64,000 bases of DNA from Actinomadura pelletieri DSM 43383 (lineage in GTDB: Bacteria > Actinomycetota > Actinomycetes > Streptosporangiales > Streptosporangiaceae): the NCBI RefSeq assembly GCF_003634705.1, contig NZ_RBWU01000009.1, positions 1 to 64,000 of the forward strand. The letters run 5' to 3'. Positions 42,688 through 50,978 of this stretch are shown one piece after another. The notes below the pieces were generated by a model that was not told the DNA's origin, did not search any database, and was given only the letters and a program-made list of their open reading frames with translations. Both the position numbers and the translations under genes were made by a program. Position 1 is the stretch's first letter. Each line of letters begins with the position of its first letter.

Positions 42688-43320
42688 ATGAGCGACCTGA
42701 GCCATCCGATCTTCGCCCGGCTCTACCCGCGTCTGGACGCCGGGTGCGCCAAGGCGGGCGGCGACGCCAACCGCGCCGAGCTGCTCGCCGGGGCGTCCGG
42801 CCGCGTCCTGGAGGTGGGCGCCGGATACGGCGCCAACTTCGCGCACTACCCGCCGGAGGTCACCGAGGTCGTCGCCGTCGAACCGGAGCCGCGGCTGCGC
42901 GCCAGGGCCGCCCGCGCCGCCGCCCGGGCCCCCGTCCCCGTCACCGTCCGGCCGGGCCGCGCCGAGCACCTCGACGCGGACGACGCCTCCTTCGACGTGG
43001 CGGTGGCGTCCCTCGTGTTGTGCTCGGTGCGCGACCCCGTCCGCGCGCTGGCCGAGTTTCGGCGCGTCCTGAAACCCGGCGGCGAGCTGCGCTACTACGA
43101 ACATGTCCGGGCCCGGACACCGGGGAAGGTGCGCTTCCAGCGCTACGCCGACGTGGTGTGGCCGTTCCTCGTCGCGGGCTGTCACGTGTCCCGCCCGACG
43201 GACGAGTGGATCGCCGGCTCGGGTTTCACCGTCCGGGAGGAGCGCCGGTTCGAGTTCCCCGCCTCCGGCCGCGCCAACCCCGCCTCGCCGCACGTCATCG
43301 GCGTCGCCGTCCGCGAATGA
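42688..43320 (+). CDS. Class I SAM-dependent methyltransferase
   Basis: 210 residues from the ATG at 42688; an ATG 45 bases earlier has no better ribosome site. The SAM fold is clear: GRVLEVGAGYGANFAHYPPEV (motif I), VVAVEPEPRL, FDVAVASLVLCSVRDPVRALAEFRRVLKPGGELRYYEHV. The WPFLVAGCHVSRPTDEWI tail resembles the thiol/menaquinone-type methyltransferase group. Substrate unknown. Its stop overlaps the inferred -35 of the thrS leader promoter. Confidence 0.9.
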   Translation: MSDLSHPIFARLYPRLDAGCAKAGGDANRAELLAGASGRVLEVGAGYGANFAHYPPEVTEVVAVEPEPRLRARAARAAARAPVPVTVRPGRAEHLDADDASFDVAVASLVLCSVRDPVRALAEFRRVLKPGGELRYYEHVRARTPGKVRFQRYADVVWPFLVAGCHVSRPTDEWIAGSGFTVREERRFEFPASGRANPASPHVIGVAVRE

Positions 43321-43346
43321 AAAAGCGACGCCCCATCGGCTAGAAT
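43317..43346 (+). promoter_or_regulatory. Promoter of the thrS leader
   Basis: ATGAAA (43317-43322) and TAGAAT (43341-43346) are separated by 18 bases. The predicted transcription start falls at about 43353-43354, on the ATG of the leader ORF, so that ORF would be translated from a leaderless transcript. Confidence 0.65.
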
Positions 43347-43353
43347 CGGACCC

Positions 43354-43416
43354 ATGCCGCACATGTTCGAGACGACGACGCCGGGTCACTCCCGGCGCGA
43401 CGGCGGCATGTCCTGA
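43354..43416 (+). CDS. Threonine-rich leader peptide (thrS attenuator)
   Basis: A 20-codon ORF starting seven bases after a TAGAAT -10 box, ending in TGA at 43414. Codons 7-9 are ACG ACG ACG, three threonines in a row (43372-43380). There is no Shine-Dalgarno, as expected if it is leaderless. It lies 196 bases before the thrS start and is followed by a strong hairpin. The segment just after the Thr codons can form alternative hairpins, so it is probably the ribosome-stalling part of an attenuator. Confidence 0.65.
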   Translation: MPHMFETTTPGHSRRDGGMS

Positions 43417-43457
43417 CATTGCACGCAGTGGGGCCCCGGGAGCGATCCCGGGGCCCC
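43381..43457 (+). promoter_or_regulatory. thrS attenuator hairpins
   Basis: Region 1 (CCGGG, 43381-43385) pairs with region 2 (CCCGG, 43391-43395). Region 2 extended (CTCCCGG, 43389-43395) can instead pair with region 3 (CCGGGAG, 43436-43442). Region 3 is part of the left arm of a perfect 12-bp hairpin (43430-43441 with 43446-43457, loop GCGA), the likely terminator. A ribosome stalled on the Thr codons would cover region 1, free region 2 and break the terminator. Confidence 0.6.
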
Positions 43458-43611
43458 AGTGCTGTCCGGGCCGCCTTCCGGGACCGCCCCGTGCCCTCCA
43501 CGACGAGAGGAACGGCACATGGAAGCGGATGCGTTCAGCGCGCACCCCGAGTCGATAGCATCGGAACCCGCCGATCCATCGCCACCCGGCCCTTCACCAC
43601 GAGGAGTATCC

Positions 43612-45588
43612 GTGTCCGAGCTGCGCATCACCCTCGACGGGAGCGAGCGGGCGGTGCCGGCGGGCACCACCGCGGGCCAGGCGCTGGACGCCGACGGCCG
43701 CGCCGTCATCGCCGCCCGGGTCAACGGCGAGCTGCGCGACCTGGCGTCCGAGCTGCGCGACGGCGATGTCGTCGAGCCCGTCGAGATCGGCTCCGCCGAC
43801 GGCCGGGCGATCATGCGGCACTCCGCCGCGCACGTCATGGCGCAGGCCGTCCAGGAACTGTTCCCCGAGGCGAAGCTCGGCATCGGTCCGCCCGTGGAGA
43901 ACGGCTTCTACTACGACTTCGACGTCCCCGAGCCGTTCACCCCCGAGGACCTCAAGCGCGTCGAGAAGCGGATGCGCGAGATCGTCAAGCAGGGGCAGCG
44001 GTTCTCCCGCCGCGCCGTCTCCGACGACGAGGCCCGCGCCGAACTCGCCGCCGAGCCGTACAAGCTGGAGCTCATCGGGCTCAAGGGGTCCGGCTCCGCC
44101 GAGGACGCGGCCGAGGGCGCGAGCGTCGAGGTCGGCGGGGGCGAGCTGACCATCTACGACAACCTCGACGCCAAGTCCGGCGACCTGCGCTGGAAGGACC
44201 TGTGCCGTGGGCCGCACCTGCCGTCCACCCGGGTCATCCCCGCGTTCAAGCTGATGCGGTCCGGCGGCGCCTACTGGCGCGGCAGCGAGAAGAACCCGCA
44301 GCTCCAGCGGATCTACGGCACCGCGTGGGAGTCCAGGGAGAAGCAGGACGAGTACCTGCGGTTCCTGGAGGAGGCCGAGAAGCGCGACCACCGCAGGCTC
44401 GGCGCCGAACTCGACCTGTTCTCCTTCCCGCCCGAGATCGGCAGCGGGCTCGCCGTCTTCCACCCGAAGGGCGGCGTCGTCCGCCGCGTCATGGAGGACT
44501 ACTCCCGCAGGCGGCACGAGGAGAGCGGCTACGAGTTCGTCAACACCCCGCACATCACCAAGGGCGACCTGTTCGACACCTCCGGGCACCTCGGCTGGTA
44601 CAAGGACGACATGTTCCCGCCCATGGAGGTCGACGGCGGCGACTACTACCTCAAGCCGATGAACTGCCCGATGCACAACCTGATCTTCAGGGCGCGCGGG
44701 CGGTCGTACCGCGAACTGCCGCTGCGGCTGTTCGAGTTCGGCTCGGTGTACCGGTTCGAGAAGTCCGGTGTCGTGCACGGCCTCACCCGCGTCCGCGGCA
44801 TGACCCAGGACGACGCGCACATCTACTGCGCGCAGGAGCAGATGGTCGACGAGATCAAGGACCTGCTCACCTTCGTCCTCGACCTGCTGCGCGACTACGG
44901 GCTGAACGAGTTCTACCTGGAGCTGTCGACCCGCGACGAGTCGGCGAAGTTCATCGGCTCCGCCGAGGACTGGGCGGCCGCCACCGCCGCGCTGGAGGAG
45001 GCCGCCGCGGACTCCGGGCTCGAACTCGTCGCCGACCCCGGCGGCGCGGCGTTCTACGGACCGAAGATCTCCGTGCAGGCCAAGGACGCCATCGGCCGGA
45101 CCTGGCAGCTGTCCACCATCCAGGTCGACTTCAACCAGCCCAAGCGGTTCGGGCTGGAGTACCAGGCGGCGGACGGTACCCGTAAACAGCCCGTCATGAT
45201 CCACCGGGCGCTGTTCGGCTCGATCGAACGGTTCTTCGGCGTGCTGCTGGAGCACTACGCGGGCGCGATGCCGCCGTGGCTGGCGCCGGTGCAGGCCGTC
45301 GGCATCCCGATCGGCGACGCCCATGTCCCGCACCTGCGCGGGGTCGCCGCGGCGCTGCGCGAGCGCGGTGTCCGCGTCGAGGTGGACGCCTCCGCCGACC
45401 GGATGCAGAAGAAGATCCGCAACGCGCAGAAGCAGAAGATCCCGTACATGCTGCTGGCGGGCGACGACGATGTGGCCAAGGACGCCGTGTCGTTCCGGTA
45501 CCGCAACGGCGAGCAGAAGAACGGCGTCCCGATCGCCGAGGCGGTCGACGAGATCGTCAAGGCCGTCGAGGCCCGCGTCCAGATCTGA
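43612..45588 (+). CDS. thrS: Threonyl-tRNA synthetase
   Basis: 658 residues. N-terminal TGS domain (residues 1-65), then the editing domain with RHSAAHVMAQAV, then the class II catalytic core: motif 2 FEFGSVYRFEKSGVVHGLTRVRGMTQDDAH, zinc ligands in MNCPMHNLIF, motif 3 PVMIHRALFGSIERFFGVLLEHYAG, and an anticodon-binding domain at the end. The start is the GTG at 43612, five bases after GAGGAG; the in-frame stretch from ATG 43519 has many A/T third positions and does not look coding. Expression is probably set by the upstream threonine leader. First gene of the conserved actinobacterial block. Confidence 0.97.
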   Translation: MSELRITLDGSERAVPAGTTAGQALDADGRAVIAARVNGELRDLASELRDGDVVEPVEIGSADGRAIMRHSAAHVMAQAVQELFPEAKLGIGPPVENGFYYDFDVPEPFTPEDLKRVEKRMREIVKQGQRFSRRAVSDDEARAELAAEPYKLELIGLKGSGSAEDAAEGASVEVGGGELTIYDNLDAKSGDLRWKDLCRGPHLPSTRVIPAFKLMRSGGAYWRGSEKNPQLQRIYGTAWESREKQDEYLRFLEEAEKRDHRRLGAELDLFSFPPEIGSGLAVFHPKGGVVRRVMEDYSRRRHEESGYEFVNTPHITKGDLFDTSGHLGWYKDDMFPPMEVDGGDYYLKPMNCPMHNLIFRARGRSYRELPLRLFEFGSVYRFEKSGVVHGLTRVRGMTQDDAHIYCAQEQMVDEIKDLLTFVLDLLRDYGLNEFYLELSTRDESAKFIGSAEDWAAATAALEEAAADSGLELVADPGGAAFYGPKISVQAKDAIGRTWQLSTIQVDFNQPKRFGLEYQAADGTRKQPVMIHRALFGSIERFFGVLLEHYAGAMPPWLAPVQAVGIPIGDAHVPHLRGVAAALRERGVRVEVDASADRMQKKIRNAQKQKIPYMLLAGDDDVAKDAVSFRYRNGEQKNGVPIAEAVDEIVKAVEARVQI

Positions 45589-45617
45589 CGGAACGACCTG
45601 TTCGAAGGACGGCGGAC

Positions 45618-46217
45618 ATGAGGTCCAGCGGGCCGGTGCCGGGCGCCCGGCCCGGCTGGGCCCGGTCCGCCTGGTTCCGGGCCGCGGGCTACGGCGGCGC
45701 GGCGCTGCTCGCGGTGGCCGCCGTGGTCGTCCTGCTCATGCCACTGATGGACGGCGGGAAGCGCGGTACCACGACCGGAGCCTCGACCCCGGCGGTCCCG
45801 TCCGGTGGTCGGTCAGTCGTACCCGGCGGCACCGTCCCCGTGACCCCGACCGGTTCCGCGCCGAGCCGGGATCGTGGCGGGGAGCCGTACCCGGGCGGGC
45901 GCGCCGGCGGGCCGCCGCTCCCCGACCAGGGCCGTTCGGCCGCCCTCGCCCCGTGCCCGCGGGGGTCGGCGTACTACCGCGCCGTCCCCGGCGGCGTGGA
46001 CGTCGTCGTCGGCGTCTCCGCCGGCGGCGCGATCCGCGCCGAACTGTTCCTGCGCGGCGGGGGGACGCCGGAGTCGCGGCAGGCCACCGTCCGGGGCCGT
46101 GGATCGCACACGTTCCATTTCCGGGGTGCCGCGCCCCGGCTCGTCCAGCGCGTCAAGGTCACGGCGATCTCCGTCGGGGTCGCGATGCGGACGTGCTACG
46201 CCCGCGCCGTGGCCTGA
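45618..46217 (+). CDS. Hypothetical membrane-anchored secreted protein
   Basis: 199 residues from the ATG at 45618 with GAAGGA upstream. One transmembrane segment lies at about residues 24-43 (AAGYGGAALLAVAAVVVLLMPLM), followed by a Thr/Pro/Gly/Ser-rich stalk (about 48-110) and a compact C-terminal domain with two cysteines (CPRGSAYYRA and MRTCYARAVA), which may form a disulfide outside. I recognise no family. The domain size hints at a small beta-sandwich. It overlaps the convergent Asp23 gene by 22 bases. Confidence 0.75.
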   Translation: MRSSGPVPGARPGWARSAWFRAAGYGGAALLAVAAVVVLLMPLMDGGKRGTTTGASTPAVPSGGRSVVPGGTVPVTPTGSAPSRDRGGEPYPGGRAGGPPLPDQGRSAALAPCPRGSAYYRAVPGGVDVVVGVSAGGAIRAELFLRGGGTPESRQATVRGRGSHTFHFRGAAPRLVQRVKVTAISVGVAMRTCYARAVA

Positions 46218-46735
46218 TCGCCCGGCACGCGCACATCCTCGACGGACACGTTGACGGCCGTGACCCGCGTGCCCAGCATCAGCCCGGTCACCCGCGCCAC
46301 GTTCCCCATCACCACCCTGGCCACGTCCTTGACGACGCTGCCGTACTCGACGGCGATGGCGAGATCGAGGGTGACCTCGTCCGCGTCCTCGTCGAGGTCG
46401 ACGCGCACCCCGGCCGCCGGGCGCCGCGCGTCCGGGCCCGGTCCGGGGCTCGGGGCGCCGGGACGCGGCACCAGGGCGGCGACCCCGGCGACCTCCAGCG
46501 CGGCCAGCGCGGCGATCTTCCCGATGACCCCGTTCTCGATCGTGACGCGCCCGTCCACCGGGGTCGTGATGTCCTCGGACGAGCCGTGCAACGTCATCGG
46601 CAGCGCGTTCGCCCCCGAGCCGGTGGTGGACGTCACCGCGGCGGACGGGGCGGGCAGCGGCGCTCCGGGGAAGAACGGCCCGCCCTCCGGCCTCGGTCCG
46701 CCGTCGCCGGTGAAGCCCCTGTCAAGCCCGGTCAT
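46196..46735 (-). CDS. Asp23/Gls24-family envelope stress protein
   Basis: 179 residues from the ATG at 46735 with GGGGAG upstream. Residues 1-60 are Pro/Gly-rich and probably disordered. The Asp23 domain follows: DGRVTIENGVIGKIAALAALEVAGVAALVPR, then VTLDLAIAVEYGSVVKDVARVVMGNVARVTGLMLGTRVTAVNVSVEDVRV. Members associate with the membrane and are induced by cell-envelope or alkaline stress. No membrane anchor partner is adjacent. Confidence 0.88.
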   Translation of the reverse strand: MTGLDRGFTGDGGPRPEGGPFFPGAPLPAPSAAVTSTTGSGANALPMTLHGSSEDITTPVDGRVTIENGVIGKIAALAALEVAGVAALVPRPGAPSPGPGPDARRPAAGVRVDLDEDADEVTLDLAIAVEYGSVVKDVARVVMGNVARVTGLMLGTRVTAVNVSVEDVRVPGDQATARA

Positions 46736-46924
46736 GATCGCTCCCCACGGTTCGGTCGGGTGACCATCGTGACGGAGGGACCCTCGGAACGTCACGCGAA
46801 GTCGGATACGCGGGCGCGTCCCGGGCCCGCCCGGACGGGCGTGCGACGGGCATCCCGCCTACTGCCCCACCGCCGGTTCTCTCTATGCTGCTGGTCAGGC
46901 AGTGAACAAAAGGAGACCGCCGCC

Positions 46925-47494
46925 TTGAGCGCAGAGAACGAGCGGACGCCCCGCTCCGAGGAGGAGACGGGCGGCGCCGGTGCGCCCGACAACTTCCAGC
47001 GGCTGTGGACCCCGCACCGGATGGCCTACATCAAGGGGGAGAACAAGCCGACGGGGGCGGGAGCGGACGACGGTTGCCCGTTCTGCGACATCCCGAAGAT
47101 GCCCGACGAGGAGGGCCTCGTCGTCGCGCGCGGCGAGTCGGTGTACACGGTGCTGAACCTCTACCCCTACAACTCCGGGCATCTGATGGTCGTCCCGTAC
47201 CGGCACGTGGCCGACTACGCCGACCTGGACGAGGCGGAGTACACGGAACTGGCCGTGTTCACCCAGCGGTCTCTCGCGGCGCTGCGCAAGGCCAGCGGCG
47301 CGCAGGGCTTCAACGTCGGCATGAACCTCGGTCTCGTCGCGGGCGCGGGGATCGCGGCGCACCTGCACCAGCATGTCGTTCCCCGCTGGGGCGGCGACAC
47401 CAACTTCATGCCGGTCGTCGGGCACACCAAGGTCCTGCCGCAGCTCCTGCGGGACACCCGCCGGCTGCTCGCCGAGGCCTGGCCCGATTCCTGA
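46925..47494 (+). CDS. HIT-family Ap4A phosphorylase/hydrolase
   Basis: 189 residues from a TTG at 46925. AAGGAG lies at 46910-46915, nine bases before, and no ATG or GTG fits, so the rare TTG is well supported. The core is CPFCDIP (zinc-type cysteines), VLNLYPYNSGHLMVVPYRHV, FNVGMNLG and the triad AAHLHQHVVPRWGGDTNFMPV. In mycobacteria the orthologous gene (next to thrS and pgsA) encodes an Ap4A phosphorylase, so nucleotide polyphosphate turnover is the likely role. Confidence 0.92.
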   Translation: MSAENERTPRSEEETGGAGAPDNFQRLWTPHRMAYIKGENKPTGAGADDGCPFCDIPKMPDEEGLVVARGESVYTVLNLYPYNSGHLMVVPYRHVADYADLDEAEYTELAVFTQRSLAALRKASGAQGFNVGMNLGLVAGAGIAAHLHQHVVPRWGGDTNFMPVVGHTKVLPQLLRDTRRLLAEAWPDS

Positions 47495-47521
47495 GCGGGC
47501 CCGTCGACCGACGGTCGGCGG

Positions 47522-48349
47522 TCAGGTTCCGCGTGCCCGGACGGCCGCGGGCGGCGGGCCCGCCGCCGTCATCAGTTCGGAGACCGTCACGAACTCGAAC
47601 CCCTTGGCGCGCAGGCCCCGGATCATCGGGACCAGGTTCCGCAACGCGACCAGCCGGTCCTCGTTGCCGGTGTCGTGGGCGAGGACGATCGAGCCGGGCC
47701 GGGTGTTGTTGACGATGTAGTCGACGAGCTGCGGCGGATCGTGCTGGTACGTCTTCTCCAGCATCTTGATCGACCAGATGGTGAGGTCGTAGCCGAACTG
47801 TCCGGCGGCGCTGAGGGTCGCGCCGCCCAGCCGGCCGAACGGCGGCCGCAGATGCCGGGGCTCCTTGCCGGTGATCGTCGCGATGGCGTTGTGCGCCCGG
47901 CGGACCTGCCGGCAGACGTCCTCGTGGGAGAGCACGGCCAGGTCCACATGCGTCCAGGTGTGGTTGCCCGCCTCGTGACGGTCCATCCGCCCGTGCACCA
48001 GCCGCGCGTTGCGAACGACCCGCTCGCCCACCATGAAGAACGTCGCCTTGACGCGTTCGGCGTCGAGGATGTCGTGGACCATCGGCGTCCACTTCGGCAT
48101 GGGGCCGTCGTCGAACGTCAAGGCCACCAGCTTCTGCGCGGTGTCGACGGACCAGGTGACGTCCACATGGCCGTGGGAGGGGCTCCAGGGCCGGGCGTCC
48201 GGTACGGCCATCGCCGGTGCCTCGCCGTCCTCCCGCGGTGCCGCGGCGCCGATCCCGCCCCCGAGCGCGAGGCCGCTCGCGGCGATCCCCAGGCCTTTGA
48301 TGAGCTTGCGGCGCGTCGGCCCGGACGCCGCGTCCCCCGTTTTTCTCAT
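47522..48349 (-). CDS. Tat-exported polysaccharide deacetylase
   Basis: 275 residues. The N-terminus has a twin-arginine signal (TRRKLIKGLGIAASGLALGG) and would direct folded export. The NodB domain shows motif 1 TFDDGP, metal motif GNHTWTHVDL, motif 3 RPPFGR, then IVLAHDTG near the end. Family members remove acetyl groups from peptidoglycan or chitin-type polymers at the cell surface. Monocistronic, convergent with the HIT gene. Confidence 0.92.
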   Translation of the reverse strand: MRKTGDAASGPTRRKLIKGLGIAASGLALGGGIGAAAPREDGEAPAMAVPDARPWSPSHGHVDVTWSVDTAQKLVALTFDDGPMPKWTPMVHDILDAERVKATFFMVGERVVRNARLVHGRMDRHEAGNHTWTHVDLAVLSHEDVCRQVRRAHNAIATITGKEPRHLRPPFGRLGGATLSAAGQFGYDLTIWSIKMLEKTYQHDPPQLVDYIVNNTRPGSIVLAHDTGNEDRLVALRNLVPMIRGLRAKGFEFVTVSELMTAAGPPPAAVRARGT

Positions 48350-48426
48350 GGCGAAACGAGGTTCCCACGGTCAGACCCGGCGCGGCCTCCGCCTCAGGGC
48401 CGAATCATGATCAGTCCGGGGGATGA

Positions 48427-48457
48427 GCTCCGGTACGGGTTCTCCCCGTACCGGAGC
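48427..48457 (-). terminator. Terminator of the EF-G-like gene
   Basis: A perfect 13-bp stem (48427-48439 with 48445-48457) and 5-base loop lie 18 bases after the EF-G-like stop on the minus strand. There is no U tract, as usual in high-GC actinomycetes. Confidence 0.85.
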
Positions 48458-48474
48458 AGTTCCCAGGGTGGACG

Positions 48475-50640
48475 TCAGCCCTCCTTGGACTCGGCGGCGA
48501 CCTTGTCGGCCAGGTGCGAGGGGAGCGGTTCGTAGCGCAGGAACGCCCGGCTGAACGTGCCGGTGCCCTGCGACATCGACCGCAGGTCGATCGCGTACCG
48601 GACGATCTCCAGCTGGGGCACCTCCGCCTTGATCATGGTGCGGCCGCCGGGCACCGCCTGGGAGCCGAGGACCCGGCCGCGCCGCGACGACAGGTCGGAC
48701 ATGATCGGGCCGACGTACTCGTCGGCGACGAGCACGTCCACCTCGTCGACGGGTTCGAGGAGCAGGACCGGCACCTGGCTCGCCGCGTCCTTGAGCGCGA
48801 GCGCCCCGGCGGCCTGGAACGCCATGTCGGACGAGTCGACCGAGTGCGCCTTCCCGTCGTGCAGGGTGACCTTGATGTCGACGAGCGGGTATCCGGCGGA
48901 GACGCCGCGGGCCATCTGCTGCCGGACGCCCTTCTCGACCGACGGGATGAACTGCCGGGGGATCACCCCGCCGACGATCTTGTCGACGAACTCGAAGCCC
49001 TCACCGGACGGCAGCGGCTCGACGTCGATGTGGCAGATGCCGTACTGGCCGTGCCCGCCGCTCTGCTTGACGTGCCGTCCGAGGCCCTTGGCGGATCCGC
49101 CGAACGTCTCCCGCAGCGGCACGCGCAGCTCGACCCGTTCGACCTCGACGCCGTACCGGGACCGCAGCCGGTCGATCAGCACGTCGGCGTGCGCCTCGCC
49201 CATGCACCACAGCACCAGCTGCCGCGTCTCGGAGTTGTTCTCCAGCCGCAGCGTGGGGTCCTCGGCGACGAGCCGGCCGAGGGCCTGGCTGAGCTTGTCC
49301 TCGTCCGCCTTGGACCTGGCCCGGATCGCCACCGGCAGCAGCGGGTCGGGCATCGACCAGGGCGCCATGATCATCGCGGCGCCGGGATCGGACAGCGTGT
49401 CGCCCGACTCGGCGCGGGTGAGCTTCGCGACGGCGCAGATGTCGCCCGCGCCGCAGGACGAGATGGTGCGCTGCGTCTTGCCGAGCGGCGAGGTGAGCGC
49501 GCCGACCCGCTCGTCGACGTCGTGGTCCTCGTGGCCGCGGTCCGCCATGCCGTGCCCGGAGACGTGCACGGTCATGTCGGGGCGAAGCGTCCCGGAGAAC
49601 ACCCGCACCAGCGAGATCCGCCCGACGTACGGGTCGGACGTCGTCTTGATCACCTCGGCGATCAGCGGTCCGTCCGGGTCACAGGCGACCTCCCGCGGCG
49701 GGCCGCCCTTCACCGGGTTCACGGAGGGAATGCCGTGTTCGAGCGGGGACGGGAACGCCTGGGTGATGACCTCCAGCAGCTCCTGCATGCCGACGACCGG
49801 GCCGGGATGGTCGCCGTGGGGGACGGAGGTGGCGAGGACGGGGTAGAAGCTGCCGCGCGCCACCGCGGTCTCCAGGTCCTCGATGAGCGCCTTGACGTCG
49901 ATGTCCTCACCGGACAGGTACCTGTCCATGAGGGACTCGTCCTCGCTCTCCTGGATGATCCCCTCGATCAGCGTGGCGCGCTGCTCCGCGATCTGGTCCA
50001 GGTACCGGGGGTCGGGGTCGCATTCGGTGCGCTGCCCGTTGGAGTAGTCGAGGCAGCGCTGCGTCAGCAGCCCGATGAGCCCCTTCAGACCGTCCCCGCC
50101 GCTCACCGGGAAGTACAGCGGCGCGACGCCCTCCCCGAAGACGTCCTGGCAGGACATCACCACGTCGTCGAAGTCGCCGCGCTGCTGGTCGACCTTGGTG
50201 ATGACGACCGCGCGGGGCATCCCGACCGCGGCGCACTCCTCCCACAGCATCCGGCTGAGACCGTCGATGCCGTCCACCGCGGAGATCACGAAGAGTGCCG
50301 CGTCGGCGGCGCGGAGCCCGGCCCGCAGGTCGCCGACGAAGTCGGCGTAGCCGGGTGTGTCGATGAGGTTGACCTTGATGTCGCCGAGGCTGAAGGGCGC
50401 GAGCGTGAGGTTCACCGAGCGCTGCTGGCGTACCTCGACCTCGTCGTAGTCGCTGACCGTGGTGCCGTCCTCGACCTTTCCCGCCCGTTGCAGCGTGCCC
50501 GTGGCGGCCAGCAGCGCCTCCACGAGCGTCGTCTTTCCGGCCCCTGAATGGCCGACCAGCGCGACGTTGCGCACCTTGTCACACCCGCCGGCCTCCGGTG
50601 CCCTGCCGGGGGCTCCCGAGTGGCCTCCCTTGTCCGCCAT
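48475..50640 (-). CDS. fusA2: Elongation factor G-like protein (EF-G2)
   Basis: 721 residues from the ATG at 50640 with GAGGAGGT upstream. It has all EF-G domains, but the GTPase motifs differ from canonical EF-G. G1 is GHSGAGKTT rather than GHVDHGKTT. G3 is DTPGYADFVG, with Tyr where the catalytic His stands. G4 is TKVDQ instead of NKMD. These are traits of the EF-G-like paralogues of actinobacteria (mycobacterial FusA2), which do not replace EF-G in translocation. Its function may be ribosome-associated regulation. It diverges from pgsA. Confidence 0.92.
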   Translation of the reverse strand: MADKGGHSGAPGRAPEAGGCDKVRNVALVGHSGAGKTTLVEALLAATGTLQRAGKVEDGTTVSDYDEVEVRQQRSVNLTLAPFSLGDIKVNLIDTPGYADFVGDLRAGLRAADAALFVISAVDGIDGLSRMLWEECAAVGMPRAVVITKVDQQRGDFDDVVMSCQDVFGEGVAPLYFPVSGGDGLKGLIGLLTQRCLDYSNGQRTECDPDPRYLDQIAEQRATLIEGIIQESEDESLMDRYLSGEDIDVKALIEDLETAVARGSFYPVLATSVPHGDHPGPVVGMQELLEVITQAFPSPLEHGIPSVNPVKGGPPREVACDPDGPLIAEVIKTTSDPYVGRISLVRVFSGTLRPDMTVHVSGHGMADRGHEDHDVDERVGALTSPLGKTQRTISSCGAGDICAVAKLTRAESGDTLSDPGAAMIMAPWSMPDPLLPVAIRARSKADEDKLSQALGRLVAEDPTLRLENNSETRQLVLWCMGEAHADVLIDRLRSRYGVEVERVELRVPLRETFGGSAKGLGRHVKQSGGHGQYGICHIDVEPLPSGEGFEFVDKIVGGVIPRQFIPSVEKGVRQQMARGVSAGYPLVDIKVTLHDGKAHSVDSSDMAFQAAGALALKDAASQVPVLLLEPVDEVDVLVADEYVGPIMSDLSSRRGRVLGSQAVPGGRTMIKAEVPQLEIVRYAIDLRSMSQGTGTFSRAFLRYEPLPSHLADKVAAESKEG

Positions 50641-50978
50641 GCCTACCTCCTCGGACGGGTCTTCGCGCGTCATCTCCCGCGTGCAGGCCCGCGTACGGTT
50701 GGGGCCCGGCCCCCGCGCGGGGTCAGGCCCTGACGTCCGAGTGCGGCGTCCGACCTCGTCCTAACGGGTGACCGACGTCACACCCGTACCACCACCTTTT
50801 CCCGTGGCGCGCGGGACCACAAGGGGCGAAGGGCAAACAACCGTGATCTGTCCGTGCCGCGAGACCGCAAACCCGGCCGCGAACCGGACCGCAACTCCGG
50901 CCGCGGGTTCGGTCGCGCCACCGGAACCCCCCGGTCGGACTACGATTGGGCGCCCCGAGAACACGAGAACGGACGGCG
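50641..50978. other. Divergent promoter region between EF-G2 and pgsA
   Basis: 338 bases without a gene. Near its right end TACGAT (50941-50946) is a good -10 candidate for pgsA, putting transcription start about 25 bases before the ATG. Short repeats of CCGCGAACCGG type occur at about 50875-50925. I see no other clear element. Confidence 0.55.

Noticed and set aside
43519..43611. In-frame N-terminal extension of ThrS from ATG 43519
   Set aside because: Although an AGAGG precedes it, its codons have many A or T third positions, unlike the rest of the gene, and the TGS domain starts right after the GTG at 43612, which has GAGGAG.
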